DNA from: Achatina immaculata
Taxonomy: Eukaryota; Mollusca; Gastropoda; Stylommatophora; Achatinidae
Direction: 5' to 3'
DNA: 64,000 nt
Assembly: GCA_009760885.1 (NCBI GenBank)
Contig: CM019713.1
Span: 22,700,427-22,764,426 of the forward strand
The number at the start of each line of letters is the position of its first letter. Within the stretch, counting starts at the first letter, position 1. The position numbers and the translations under genes are program-made. The notes under the pieces were generated by a model, which saw only the letters and a list, made by a program, of their open reading frames with translations, was not told the DNA's origin and did no database searches. Of this stretch, positions 11,767 through 24,059 are shown piece after piece.

Positions 11767-12890
11767 ACGAATTCAATCGTACGCTTTAAAGTCTTCAGGC
11801 GTGAAGTATTTATCAAAATATTCAGCAAGAGATGTCAGATGCCCTTTTATTACACCAGTGACTCCTTCCAGAATCTCGCCATTAACTTCAAAGCTCTCTA
11901 TCAATTCACAGAACAAGTGAAACATGTCTTTGATTTGTTCTAGATTCGTGTGCGCCAAAGTCGTAGTTTCTTCTTAAAGGCTGCTACTTTGTTGTATGTC
12001 TTGATTATACTGCCATCGTTACCCTGCAGTGATATGTTCAAACTGTTCAAAAGGCTAAAAATGTCAGCAAGGTATGCTAGCATGGCAAGCCACTCAATAT
12101 CAGCGACCTTACCTGCCAGGTCGAGATTGTGTTCTGTCAAAAACTACAACAATTCTAAACGAAGCTCAAACACCCTTGCAAGAACTTTTACTCTGGACAG
12201 CCAACGCACAGCCGAGTGCAATAGGAGATGCTTGTTTTCTGCATCTGACTCAATATACAGAACACAGTATTTGAGTACAGATCCCAGAGTTTCATTCAAC
12301 TTCTTTGAAGCGAGTGCCTCATGATGGATCATGTAATGGGTGCCTACAGTCTCGGGTGACACTTGCTTTGTGCGAGTTACAACACCACTGTTGCGGCCAG
12401 TCATTGCGGCAGCACTGATGCACTTTGTCCACTGTAGTCCAAAAGTTGTGAAAAAAATCATTTAAAACACGAAATATGTCATCGGCTGTCATTCTCGCAG
12501 GCAGTGACTTGCAAAAAAGGAATTCCTCTTGAATACTATTTTGCCAACAATAGTGAACATAAACAAGCAGCTGTGACTCGCCGGCTATGTCAATTGACTT
12601 CATCTAATTGAATAGTAAACTTAGTAGATTGTAATCATTGAGCTAGCTGGGCGACAATGTCCTCAGACATTTCAGATATTCTTCTACAGACAATATCGTT
12701 CGAGATGGGAATGCATTTCAGTTTTGTAGCGTATTCTGAGCTGAACAATACGTCACACATCTCAACAGTGCCTGACATGATAAGATCTTCTCCAATCGTG
12801 TGCTGTTTCTTTGATTTTGCGATTCTCTGGGCAGTCAGGTACGATGCTTTAAGAGCTTTTTCATTGAGAGTGGCTCTTGTTTTTAACACT
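11767..12890 (-). pseudogene. hAT transposase remnant (ZBED5/SCAND3-like)
   Basis: Fragments in several frames. In order on the minus strand: KALKASYLTAQRIAKSKKQH (about 12865-12806), SIDIAGESQLLVYVHY (about 12600), a segment around MTADDIFRVLNDFF, then ASKKLNETL and SDAENKHLLLHSAVRWLSR (about 12300-12190), then EHNLDLAGKVADIEWLAMLA, YLADIFSLLNSLN and FEVNGEILEGV. HxxVRWLSRG-type and YLADIF-LN motifs are typical of the ZBED5/GTF2I-repeat-like hAT transposases of animals. Frameshifts and stops make it non-functional. Confidence 0.8.
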
Positions 12891-13564
12891 GTCTTCTGTT
12901 TACTATATATTCCTCAGCTTTATGTTAGAAAAATTCTTGAGTTTTATCCTGTAGATCTGGATGTCTTGTAGTTAGATGACGACGCGTTTTCGTCGGCTTC
13001 ATTGCCTCATTAGAGAGGATTTGCAAACAAATAACACTGTGGCAGATTTTGATAATTTGTTGATGGAACGAAACCGTACTTCATATACTACACATCATAT
13101 TTTCAAGTGTATTTAGTTTTCTTACAAGTATCAATGTTAACGTCATCTTGATTACAGTGACTTTCGCTGCCACTACTATCAATTTGTTTGCGCGAAGTCA
13201 AAGGCTTACGTTTCACAAATCGATCCATTTTAGCGACTACAGTTTTAAAGTTTAAACAATAAAAAAAGGCTGCCCGAAGTCTCCACGATCACTACGTGTG
13301 TAACTGTAATCTGTTGATTAATCGAATACGAATTACACACAGCATCAAGACCGCATAGCGGCCCTCAAGCCAACGAAATGTAATTTTTAAACTAAAACAC
13401 AATTGCTGAGAATTATATTTCATTTCTGCTCTCTCACAGAATCTACACCGACTGTTCTCTAAAATTACATTATGAAATTGCATATTTCAGCAACAAGGTC
13501 AGAAAGACGGCGGTGTTACACTTCAAAAGCGATGCTGTATTTTTATGTACGTCACATTTCTGTT

Positions 13565-13735
13565 TGTTTGATGCTGGAAGAAACGCTGCCTGGACCATCC
13601 TTTCTGTTTGGTGCTGGAAGAAACGCTGCCTGGACCATCCTTTCTGTGTGATGCTGTAAGAAACGCTGTCTGGACCATCCTTTCTGTGTGATGCTGGAAG
13701 AAACTCTGTCTGGACCATCCTTTCTCCAATAGCCG
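13565..13735. repeat. Minisatellite inside the hAT, 40-bp unit, about 4 copies
   Basis: Unit TTTCTGTGTGATGCTGGAAG then AAACGCTGCCTGGACCATCC. Confidence 0.93.
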
Positions 13736-14054
13736 CACTGCGGGCATACTAATAAAGCGACCTACAATTCTGCAGCTTGCGTCCGTGTAGTCTGTCCCTA
13801 GGGCCTATGCATTGAGTGAAAAATGCGGAATAATTTTTTATTGTATCTACTCATTTCTCTTTTTTTTTGCTACTTCGAGACTTCAGCGCGGCCCACAATA
13901 CTCCCTGTCACGGCCCATGGGTTGAGAACCACTGCTGTAGAGGGATTCCATCACTATTGACAGACTGAGCCAGCAGCACAGAATTGAAAGGTGATGTATT
14001 AGCTTCTATGAGAAATGTTTGAAGCTGCAGCACGTGTTACTGAAATGAAGTTAC

Positions 14055-14165
14055 TTAATATCTTACATCCTCTCTATGCCACTAAACATCACATAGGGCT
14101 TGCATGGTAGTTTGCCAAGCTTTTCAACCTCATCAAAGGATTTACACCTACTAATCCGGCGTAAT
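14055..14165 (-). mobile_element. LINE-B 3' end fragment
   Basis: Inverted match to the LINE-B tail (CATCACATAGGGCTTGCATG, then CCAAGCTTTTCAACCTCATC), preceded by the ATCTTACATCC tail. Confidence 0.65.
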
Positions 14166-14935
14166 ATGGCCAAAGAAGGTTTGAGCAGTTTTCACTGTCA
14201 AAGCTTGTCCTGACTGTTTACTTCAGTCCCCCCACCTCCATTCAAGAAATTTATGAGACAGAAATATGTTTTTTAAATACAAGTATTTATTTCTGCATTT
14301 AAAAAGGATGGCGACTGCAGTAAAACTGGTTTAAATAATAAAGGTAGATAGAGGTGTATGGTGTAGTTTTACAAAGTGGCAGAGGGAGTGAGTAAAGTGA
14401 GGAAAAAAAAACGAATAGAAAGTATGAGAATGTATAAACGAAAAACATACAACATCCAATATTTCGGCGTGAGCCTTTTTTCGAGGATTACATGCACAAA
14501 CGAGACAAAAACAAAAAACTAAACGAAGAACTTATCTTAATATGGCCTCCTCCAGAAGTAGGAAACAAAGAAATGCGTTTCCACTAGAAGATGCTTAGAG
14601 ACCACACAAAGGATAAGCCGATAGAGCCAATCGTAAAGAAGAGGTGGAGAGAGGGGATGAAAACAAGTGGTAGAAGGGGGGGGGGGGCAATAGAAACATG
14701 ATAGTCGCTGGAAGAGAAGGTATCGGGGGGGGGGGGGGAGGGGGGAAGCGGGGAGATAATGAATGAAGATCATAAATATCTGTAGGGAGAAAATGTGAAA
14801 CTGGTGAATAGGACAAGACCCTATAAACACAAGTATGTTGCCAGCGAAGAAAAGAGGGTGGAGGTAGGGAGAGGGGAGCTAGGAGAAAGAAAGTAGCGTT
14901 TAAAAAAAGGAGGGGGTGGAAAACTAAAGAAGTTG

Positions 14936-15582
14936 CAGAAAGCTGAAGACATTGTTAATTCCAGCTGGGTGGAGACATCCAGTCTGGAAAATAAGGCGCT
15001 GTTCTAGGACCCTCCTAGATTTTACATCAATAGAACAAGAGCAGATCGCACTAACAGAAATGTCCTGTTTTCCCCTGTGGTTGCTAAGGCAAAAATGTTT
15101 AACCACAGGTGTCCAGGCCCTCTTAGAAATATCATTAAGATGTTGGCGAAATTGATCTCCTAAGCGTAAACCGGTCTACCCTATATACTTCATACCACAA
15201 CGTTTGCACATAATAGCATAAATAACATTGCACGAAGTGCAGGTGAAACCCTCTTGAACTGATAACGTGGACTTAGGGAAGGAGATCTGGCTAGCCTCGA
15301 CAACAAACGGACAAATGTTGCATCTACGGCGTCCGCAACGTCTGGTACCATAAAAAGTGTCACTGTCTTAAGGTGACTACGAACTAAAAGGTCCCTAAGG
15401 TTCTTGTCCCGTCTGTAGGCCACCAATAGTGGCTCCCCAAAGAATTCACGTGTATCAGGGTCGGTCTGGAGGAGATGGAGATGGCGAAACAGTATGTTTT
15501 TAACTGCCAAGCTATGAGGATGGTGCGTGAGTACCAGTTTAACTCTGTTCGAGCTACAGTGCGGTTTAGGAGTGAGGGCTTG
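14936..15582 (-). pseudogene. PLE2 linker and GIY-YIG endonuclease, frameshifted
   Basis: Reads NILFRHLHLLQTDPDTREFF, LLVAYRRDKNLRDLLVRSHL, then a frameshift near 15365, then Cys-rich (RCN-CPFVVE) and VIYAIMCKRCGMKYIG. An in-frame TAG replaces the Glu codon of YIGETG. Then LRLGDQFRQHL and LSNHRGKQDISVS. Compare the clean copy at 59683-60159. Confidence 0.82.
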
Positions 15583-17067
15583 TTACCGCGATATATGGCT
15601 GATACGGTTGCAAGATAAGAGAACATGTTCTGGATAGCCGCGATGACGGAAGAAATCTAGCATTTTATGGCCTTGATCCTGGAAATCCAAATCCTCAGTA
15701 CACAAATGTCGCAACCTAAGAAGCTGGGAAAAAGGAATAGAGTCCTTACACGATCTAGGATGGGAGGAAGAGTACAAGAGATAGCTGTGAGAGTCTGTAG
15801 GTTTATAGTGGACAGAAGTAGTAAGTCCGGTAGGGCTGATAGTAACGGCAATGTCGAGAAAGTTAGCGGAAGTAGCAGAGACATGGGAGGTGAAAAAAAT
15901 GACAGGATTGTACTCCTTAACAAAACTGATAAAGTTGTCAAGATCTTCCTCTGGCATTGATGTGACCCCAATGCCGTCGTCTGTGTAGCGTCTATAGAAG
16001 GCCGGAAAGGGGCCTCTAAAGGCTCCCAGAACCTTGTGTTCGAAGTGGCCCATGAACAGACATGCGTAGCTGGGGCCCATTATGGTATCCATGGCCACAC
16101 CGCTGATATGGTCGAAGTAAAGGCCATTGAACTCAAAAGAACTGAGTTGGAGGACAAGTCGTGTAAGGCGCAGAATAGTAGACATAGGAATAGAGGGATT
16201 GCGTCTTTTGTTCAGAAAGAACTTGACGGCCTGAAGTCCCTGATCATGCGGGATGGATGCGTATAAGGATACTACATCAAGGGTGACGATACAGTAGGTG
16301 TGACCAGGCAGGAGTGTAAGGGTCTCAAAAGCAATGAGAGCATGATTCGTGTCCTTAAGATAAGTGGGCAGATTAGTGACCAGAGGTTGAAAGATACTGC
16401 CAAGAAACTCAGAGATTTGTTCCGTGGGGCAGGAACAAGCGGACACTATGGGCCTTCCCGGGTTGCCTGGTTTGTGAATCTTAGGGAGTAGATAAAAGGA
16501 TGGCTTCCTTAAGCAGCTGTCACGGATGTGAAGATGAGTAGCCGAGGGAGAAAGACCAGTCTTGTGGATGAGTTCGTTGATAGTGTCACGAACATGGTGG
16601 TTGTTGGCCAGAGTCGGATCTTGAGGGTGAGAGGCATAAAATTTAGTGTTGCTCAGCTGGCCCATGGCCTCCTGGATGTACAATTCTTTCTTCCAAGAAA
16701 CAGTTGACTCGCCCTTGTCTGCACTCTTGATCACGATATCTCGCCTGCGCTGGAGTTGGGAGAGTGCGCGCTGCTCCCCGGGGGAAAGGTTAGAGTGTTG
16801 TACACGGGGAAGGCTAAGCTTGCGGATTTCATGGAGAGTGTGATCAATGTAGAGGTCCAAGGAACGAGACGCTCCTGCTGAAGGTGTCCAGGTGGATGGT
16901 TGTTTAGAGAAGCGAGAGAAAGGGTCATCATCGGAAGTGGATTGGGATGATGAAGGTTGGGACGCATCTTGGAAATGGAACTTCAAACGCAATCTGCGAT
17001 GGAAACAGTGGACATCTTGAAGGAGTGAGAACTGGTCAGCAGAAGGACGGAGGGGAACAAACTGTAA
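15583..17067 (-). pseudogene. PLE2 reverse transcriptase, long open frame
   Basis: Open for about 490 codons (first Met at 16992). The frame continues upstream to the truncation, so the true N-terminus is missing. Motifs in order: RDIVIKSADKG, FYLLPKIHKPGNPGRPIVSA, TLDVVSLYASIPHDQGL (first catalytic Asp), SGVAMDTIMGPSYACLFMG (canonical GVAMGT changed to GVAMDT), FYRRYTDDGIG (catalytic YxDD), NFLDIAVTISPTGL, HYKPTDSHSYL. Penelope-type RT. The loss of the N-terminus, the MG-to-MD change and the broken endonuclease downstream argue against activity. Confidence 0.88.
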
Positions 17068-17069
17068 AC

Positions 17070-17560
17070 CCTACCGCCACCCTCTTTTCTTCTCTGGCAA
17101 CATATTGGTGTTTATAGGGTCTTGTTCTATTCACCAGTTTCACATTTTCTCCCTGCAGGTATTTATGTTCTTCTTTCATTATCTCTCCGCTTCCTCTAGC
17201 GACTATCATGTTTCTATTGCCTTCCCACCCCTTCTACCACTTGTTTTCCTCCTCTCTCTCCACCTCTTCTTTACGACTGGCTCTATCGGCTTATCCTTTG
17301 TGTGTTCTCTAAGCATCTTCTAGTGGAAACGCATTTCTTTGTTTCCTACTTCTGGAGGAGGCCATATTAAGATAAGTTCTTCATTTAGTTTTTTGTTTTT
17401 GTCTTGTTTGTGCATGTGATCCTCAAAAAAGGCTCACACAGAAATATTGGATGTTGTATGTTTTTCATTTATACATTATCATACTTTCTATTCGTTTTTT
17501 CTCACTTTACTCACTCCCTCTGCCACTTTGTAAAACTATACACCTCTATTTAACTTTTTG
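17070..17560 (+). mobile_element. PLE2 inverted 3' end copy
   Basis: Matches the 3' end of PLE2 (14303-14850 inverted; 60215-60720 direct), including CTCAAAAAAGGCTCACACAG and GAAATATTGGATG. Confidence 0.8.
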
Positions 17561-17664
17561 CATTTAAATCAAGTGTTTATTTTAAAAAATTAACCTCAAG
17601 GTACTTAACTCTCTTTTCTTTTCTTATTCAGGAAAGCCACTTGTTTCTTTTTAAATGTGTCGTC

Positions 17665-17695
<31 letters not shown>

Positions 17696-17698
17696 AAT
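17665..17698. repeat. Poly-C/poly-A tract
   Basis: Long run of C followed directly by a run of A. Assembly length may be unreliable. Confidence 0.9.
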
Positions 17699-17742
17699 TA
17701 TTGATGAAGATTTTGTAAAATATTAGACATGTATTTTTATTA

Positions 17743-17890
17743 CGAGACATGGAGAAGAACAACAGAAAGGATGTTGAGCAATAGAGAGCTCACCTGGGCA
17801 AGAGCAGAAAAAAAGTAGAAGGACAGGCATTTGTGGAAAACCCTTGCGGAAGCCCCATGTGCCCTGGGCACTTAAGGTTCAGAGAGAGAG
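17743..17890 (+). mobile_element. LINE-A tail, 148 bp, with 10-bp target duplication
   Basis: 3' end of LINE-A (from ACATGGAGAAGAACAACAG to GGGCACTTAAGGTTC and an AG tail). ATTTTTATTA at 17733-17742 and 17891-17900. A severe 5' truncation. Confidence 0.88.
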
Positions 17891-18106
17891 ATTTTTATTA
17901 GTCCTTACAATTTTGAAAGGATTTTCCTACTGCCTGGTCAGCTGGGCATAGTTTTGCTGTATCTTTATACATACCTTGTAGTTTTATCATTTTATCACTG
18001 TTTGGGCATTTTTCAAGCATAACTCAAGCACATGTTGAGCTTTATGATAAAAATACACAATAAAAGAACATCGTAGCAAGTGGTGAGCTTTATGAGACTA
18101 CACACA

Positions 18107-18950
18107 ACATATGTCCATCTCCTTTTCCTGATCACCCATGAGACTGGCTGTTGTTCAGTCATCTGTCTTATCTCTGCATTGTATTGAATTCGTTCCACTT
18201 GATGCTGAGTATTTTCCTTAGACATTTGTTTTCAAAAGAGTCTAATTTCTTGTCTATTTCTTTAGTTGTTTTCCAGCTTTCGCATGCATAAATGAGGGTG
18301 GATATTACATTTGAATTGAGTAGTCTTAACTTGGTTTTTGTGCTTATAACTTTTGAATTCCATATGTTCTCAAGATTCTTGAAGATCGATGCCTCTTTTG
18401 CAATTCTAAGTTCCTTTCTGGTGTCACCATCCTGGTCTATGTAACTGCCAAGGTATGCAAACTGATTTACTTCTTCAATATCTGTCCCTTCTACATGTAT
18501 TTTTCCATTTTGATTAATGGGAATTTTCATTATTTTTGTTTTGTCTTTGTTAATTTCAAGTCCTATTTTGCTAGCCAGTGAAGACAGGATATCTGTTTTT
18601 TCTTGCATGGAATTCACATTGTTACTAATAAGAGTTATGTCATCAGCAAAATTAAGATACTCTAGTTGGGTCTCATGTACCCAGTCAACACCTGTGTTGC
18701 CTGTGCAGCATTTTTTCATTATGAAGTCTATTGTAATTCCAAAAAGCAAAGGAGACAGTATACATCTTTGTTTCACGACTCATCCCTTCTTCTGTTTTGA
18801 CTGCACAAACATATCCATTGTAGAAGTCATTAATGATGTTGAGAATTTTAGATAGTATTCCATATAGACTTAAAATTCTCCATAATGAATCTCTGTGTAT
18901 GCTATCAAATGCCTTTTTAAAGTCTATGAAGTTCAGGATTAATGGTTTCT
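18107..18950 (-). pseudogene. LINE-B, 3' half (RT palm and thumb)
   Basis: Minus-strand RT in decayed frames: LILNFIDFKKAFDSIHRDSL (18958-18890), QRCILSPLLFGITIDFI, LEYLNFADDITLIS (catalytic ADD), KIGLEINKDKTKIM, FAYLGSYIDQDGDT, SFENKCLRKILS. The natural 3' end is missing at about 18107. Continues beyond the LINE-C insertion at 22319. Confidence 0.85.
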
Positions 18951-19454
18951 GCTTTTCAATACTGGTTAGTGGGGTAGGGGTATCCCCTATCAAAGGAGAA
19001 GTAAGACGCCTCCTTACCTCCGTCAGTCTACGGGACACCCTTGGGCAAGTGGAGTACCCGTACAGCCCCTCGATCAGGGCGATGTGAAGCCATGGGAGCA
19101 GGTGGTGGATGAAATGGGAGAGCAGCCGACAGATAATGTTGGTTATGGTCACTATTCTATGATGGTAGGCAGATGATCTCAATGTAGGGACAATGGCTAC
19201 GATCACTGACTAGTACAGTCACTGCCCGGAAGGAAAGCAATAGTAAACTATCTTCTGGAAATATACCAAGAAACCCAAACAGCAACAAGGAAGGTCAGAT
19301 AGGAAAAAGATCTGGTGGTGAGTCCCCCAGGCCAGATAGATCTAATTTTAACACTGGGGAAGAGTGTGAGACAGAGGTCAGCACTAGTAATTGTGATGAC
19401 GGACAAAATCCTGACGATGTTACTAAGGAAAACTCCTGCATCAAACTAAAAAGA

Positions 19455-20245
19455 AAAATAAGAGTAGGAACATGGAATGTAAGAAGTATGTATGAGGGAA
19501 AGTATCAAATAATAAGTGACGAGATGGGAATACACATTTTGGGAATCTGCGAACATCGATGGAAAGGAACAGGACACTTCAAGAGCGAGAATGATAATAT
19601 CTTTATATACTCTGGTGGAGAATTAGGAGGAAAGAATGGAGTGGCTTTTTACTTGGACAAATCAACATCAAAAGCATTACTAGGTTACAATCCAGTGATA
19701 GAATCCTCATAATCAGGCTTAAGGGCATTCCTAGAAATGTAACAATCATACATGCACCTACATCAGCAGTAGAAGAAGAGGAAGTAGAAGACTTTTATAA
19801 CACACTGCAAACGACGATAGACCAGGTACAGAAAAATAATATTGTATTAACAACAGGGGATTTTAATGCAAAGATTTGTACAGAAAGAACAGAAGATGAA
19901 AGACATGTTGTAGGGAAATTTAGCATAGAACATAGAAATGAGGCAGGTGACAACCTAATGCCTTTTTGCATGGAAAATGAGCTAATGATTGCTAACACAC
20001 TTTTTAAACAACATCCAAGAAGACTTTACACATGGACATCACCTGATTGGAAAACCAAGAATCAAACAGATTACATTTTAGTGCAAAGAAGGTGGAGATC
20101 AAGTATAACATCAGCAAAAACTTTACCAGGTGCTGATTGTGACACAGACCATGAGTTATTAATAGCAGACAATAAGATAAAGATAAAAAAGACAGTTGCA
20201 GGATCAAGACCACTCCACTTTGATCTTACAAAAATACCAGAATAA
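19455..20245 (+). pseudogene. LINE-C apurinic-like endonuclease domain
   Basis: Begins RVGTWNVRSMYEGKYQIISD (first conserved Asn), then LGICEHRWKGTGHF (catalytic Glu), GVAFYLDKS, TIIHAPTSAVEEEE, TGDFNAKI, YTWTSPDWKTKNQTDYILV and DTDHELLI (catalytic D-H). This is an APE-type EN as in RTE elements. A stop at about 19710 and a frameshift at about 19715 break it. Confidence 0.87.
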
Positions 20246-20443
20246 TACTGCATAGAAGTGAAGAACTGTTTGGAAATCCTGATGGCTGTACAGGAGGAGA
20301 TGACACCAGATGAATTGGCTACGCAGGCCAGAGATATTAACAACAGCTAAAGACATGGTTCCAGTAAAGAAAACACAAAAGAATGGATGGATTACAGCAG
20401 GCACACTAGAAATGATAAAACAACATAAAGAAATGAAGACGCA

Positions 20444-22300
20444 ATGGAAAGTGACAAACAACAGCAAGAGAAATATAAATCTTTAACAAAAGAAATACGA
20501 AGAAATATAAGAAAAGACAAAAAACAATACATACAAGATTGTTGTGAAAGAATAGAAATACATCAGAAGTGTGGAAGAGATAGTGAAATGTTTAAAAAAA
20601 TGAAGACATTGACGAGAAATGTCACACCTAAGCTAAATGTAATTTGTGACGAGATGGGGAATACCTTGACAGAGACAGAGGAAATTCTAGAAAGATGGAA
20701 GGAATATTGCAAAAGAATGTATGAAACAACTGACTATGAAAGCAGAAATCAACAGTGTGAATTATTATTGGAGGAGAAAGAACCCAAATCGACAATAGAA
20801 GAAGTTTTATGGGCAATAAAGAATCTGAAAAATGGTAAATCACCAGGATGTGATGAGATAACAGCTGAATTTATTAAAGCAGGAGGAAAGGAGTGTGCAA
20901 CAATCTATCATGCTCTGTGTAAAAAGATATGCCATTCAGGTATTTGGCCAAAAGAATGAAAAAGAACTGTATTCATGCCACTGCCAAAAAAGGGTAACCT
21001 GAAATTATGCACCAACTACAGAACTGTTGCCCTGATTAGTCATGCCAGTAAAATTCTGTTAAAAATCATAATGGGTAGACTATGAAAGAAAATAGAAGAA
21101 GAAGTCAATATGGTCCAAGCTGGTTTCAGTCAAGGAAGAGGATCAGGAGATCATATATTCAATACAAGATTAATAATAGAGAAATGCAGAGAGTTTAATG
21201 TGAATCTATATTTAGTCTTTATTGATTACTCAAAGGCATTTGATTGTGTACAACACCAGAAACTTTGGGAAATAATGGAAAAAATGGGATTTCCAACATA
21301 TTTGATTCAATTAACATCACTGCTGTATCTAGACCAACAAGCAGCAGTAAGAATAAATGGTGAAACAACAACTTGGTTTTACATAAAACAAGGGGTCCAT
21401 CAGGGGTGCATATTGTCACCTTACTTATTTAACTTGTATACTGAAAATATAATGAGGAATGTTAGAGAAGATGTAGATAAAGAATATTATGCCACAACAA
21501 TTGGAGGTTATGAAATACCAGAGATTAGATATGCTGATGACACAGTATTACTGTCCACAACACAAAAAGGAATGGAAAAACTAATTATGGCAGTCCGTAA
21601 GAACAGCGAAGAGCAAAACCTCTATCTTAATGCAAAGAAAACTAAAGTGATGACAACTGACAAAACAAACAAGGCAGCTGATATATGTATCAATGAGGAA
21701 AAACTAGAAGGAGTGAAGAGTTTTGAATATCTTGGATCACTGCTAACTAATAATGGAGATATAATGAGGGAAATTAAAAGGAGGACATCTATCGCTCTTC
21801 AGAAAGTAAAACAACTAAAGAATCTGTGGAGAGGAACAGACAGAACTAGAAAAATAAGATTTTTAAGGGCATGCATCTTTCCCATTGCAACATATGCCTG
21901 TGAGACCTGGACACTTAACAAAACAGCTGAGAAACACATAAATGCCTTTGAATGTAAATGCTACAGAAGAGTTCTTCATATATCATGGACACAAAAAAGA
22001 AGAAATATGTCCATACTACAAGAACTTAATATTGAAGAAGGCTGGCTAGTAAAGAGGATTAAAGAGAGAGAAAACTTAAATATTTTGGACACATTAAATG
22101 TCTAGAGAAGACTGTCTTGGAAGGATACATAATGAGAAGAAGAAAAGAAAGAGAGGAAGACCAAGGCGAAGATGGCTGCAAGACATCGTTGATGATCTGC
22201 AAATGGATGCATCAGAAACAGGCCATCTTGGTCACAACCGAGAGGTCTACAGGAGAGCTGTTATGGAGACAAAGTTCCGCAAAGGACATGCAAATGAATG
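20444..22300 (+). pseudogene. LINE-C reverse transcriptase
   Basis: Motifs: NLKNGKSPGCDEITAEFIKA; TGA at 20957-20959 just before PLPKKGNLKLCTNYR; a second TGA near 21082; then AGFSQGRGSGDHIF, LVFIDYSKAFDCVQHQKLW, GVHQGCILSPYLFNLY, IRYADDTVLLS (catalytic ADD at about 21527-21545), FEYLGSLLTNNGD, YACETWTLNKTAEKHINAF, EGWLVKRIKERE. A frameshift near 22075 precedes KRKRGRPRRRWLQDIVDDLQ, and the element ends KGHANE. RTE/BovB-like. A handful of lesions. Confidence 0.87.
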
Positions 22301-22318
22301 AATGAATGCTTTTCAATA

Positions 22319-23850
22319 TGTACTTCAAGTATTATTCTTAGAGTAAAGATCTGGTCGAGACAGCTTCTCCCTTTTCGAAATCCTGCTTGTTCTTCTCTCA
22401 TTGCAGTATCCACTATATCTTTAAGTCTACTCAAAATGACCTTGCAAAATACTTTTGACACGAATGATAAACTCCTCTCCAATTGTTAGTCACTAAGGTT
22501 GCCTTTTTTTGGTATTTTAACAATGATTCTTTTTTTTCCATTTAGAAGGGACCTTTTCTTCTTTCCAAATCTTATTAAACATTCTCTGTAGTTGTCTCGT
22601 GTTGTCATTATTGATAGCTTTCAGCATTTCAGGTGTTATTTCATCTTCACCTGCAGCTTTGTTGTTAGCCATTAAAATCACTGCTGTTTCAATTTCATGC
22701 AATTTAATTTCATCTAAGTTGACATTTAGTTGTGGGGCTGGTAAGTCTGTTTCAAGGTTTAACAATTCTTTTGGGTGTGGTCAATTAAGTATTTCTTGGA
22801 AGTGTTCAGCCCATCTTTGCTTTTGGTCTTTACTTGATGTTAATAGGGTTCCAGTTTTGCTAAGGATTGGTCTTTCTTTAGATGTAATAGTACCTGTTAG
22901 CCTCTTTTGTATGTTATATAAAGTTTTGCTGTTTCCTGTTTTTGCTGCTTTCTCTGCCTGTTTCACCATATTGTCTATGTATTCTCTTTTATCCCTTCTA
23001 GCTGAACTTTTTAACTTTCTTGTCTATTTCTTTGTATGTTGGTTTTGCCATATATTTTCGAAGATCTGTTTTTACATTCAACATGTTTGACTGCTCGTCC
23101 TTCATGTATGTACTTCCATGTGATTTCTGATATCCACGCTTTTCTATTTGGTTTTTTTCAGCCCAGCGCTTACTTTTGCTGCTGTGATTATGGCTGTGTT
23201 GTAAGAATTCCATAATTCATCTATATCTATCTCCTCTACTTCACTGGGTGTTGTGGAATGATTGGCAAGTTCCTGATTGAAATTAATGTTAGTATTCTCT
23301 ACTTGTAGGCTGTGGCTGTTTATCTTTCTGTGTATTGATTTCTTGTGCTGGCTTTTCAGTTTTAGTTTTATTTTCCCTATACACAGGATGTGATCACTGT
23401 TAACATCTGCACCCCTTTAAGCCCTTACATCTATGAGAGATGTTCTGTATTGCTTTCTAATACAAAAATGATCTATCTGGTTTCTAGTTCTATCATCTGG
23501 AGATATCCACGTTGTTTTATGTATCTCTTTGTGTGGAAATATTGTGCCTCCAATGACCATGCCCTCTGTTAGACATATTTCAATTAATCTTTCTCCGTTC
23601 TGATTAACCATATTAGCTCATTCTTTCCCCATCACTTTTTCAACGTCGGTGTTATCTTTCCCTACCTTAGCGTTGAGGTCTCCCATAGCAATTAGGATGT
23701 CGTGTTTAGGGACTTTGTTGATGATTTGTTGTAGTTGGTGATAGAAGTCGTCTTTCACATCATCATCTGTATCGTTTGTGGGTGCATAACATTGTATTAT
23801 TGTCATTCTTCCGTGTCTTAGGTTGTATTGTGCTCTTATTATACGACAGA
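22319..23850 (-). pseudogene. LINE-B, 5' half (endonuclease to RT fingers)
   Basis: Continuation of the 18107-18950 copy. Minus-strand order: TIIQCYAPTNDTDDDVKDDF and IAMGDLNAKVGKD (endonuclease, 23806-23650), TTWISPDDRTRNQIDHF, VNSDHSLCI, then a coiled linker, LTGTITSKERPIL, ANNKAAGEDEITPEMLKAIN, and MREEQAGFRKGRSCLDQIFT up to the LINE-C insertion. Truncated in the endonuclease at about 23850. Confidence 0.85.
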
Positions 23851-23852
23851 TA

Positions 23853-23970
23853 TGTGTTGTCTTAAAATCCCCTACAGATATGTGTTGTCTTAAAATCCCC
23901 TACAGATATGTTGTCTTAAAATCCCCTACAGATATGTTGTCTTAAAATCCCCTACAGATATGTTGTCTTA
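23853..23970. repeat. Minisatellite, 26-28-bp unit, about 4-5 copies
   Basis: Unit AGATATGTGTTGTCTTAAAA then TCCCCTAC, abutting the LINE-B end. Confidence 0.9.
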
Positions 23971-24059
23971 AAATCTGTCAAAACCTGGCATGTGTTCTGG
24001 TCAAGCAGAAATTTAAGCCTCACCACAAACAGCTCAAGAAAGGTTCACCATTCCTGACC

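Larger units (their letters stand above)
11241..13934 (-). mobile_element. hAT DNA transposon, non-functional
   Basis: 2694 bp between 8-bp target duplications CTGTAGAG (11233-11240 and 13935-13942), the hAT hallmark. Terminal inverted repeats begin CAGTGGTTCTCA at 11241 and end TGAGAACCACTG at 13934; GGCCCA recurs just inside both. Carries transposase remnants on the minus strand and a 40-bp minisatellite near the right end. Confidence 0.93.
14302..17570. mobile_element. PLE2 locus: minus-strand Penelope-like element with inverted 3' copy
   Basis: The minus-strand copy spans about 17067 to 14303. It is joined at its truncated 5' end to a plus-strand copy of the same 3' region (about 17070-17560), giving inverted terminal repeats of roughly 470 bp. 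Possible target duplication TGCATTTAAA near 14293 and 17559. The G-tracts at 14680-14750 correspond to C-tracts in related copies. Confidence 0.8.
18962..22307 (+). mobile_element. LINE-C: full-length RTE-type LINE, 3.35 kb
   Basis: Both ends are present. Target duplication GCTTTTCAATA at 18951-18961 and 22308-22318. The 5' end CTGGTTAGTGGGG is the same as in the internally deleted copy at 58565-59213. The tail is an (AATG)n run. It inserted into LINE-B and is therefore younger. About 0.5 kb of 5' UTR, then endonuclease and RT. Confidence 0.92.
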
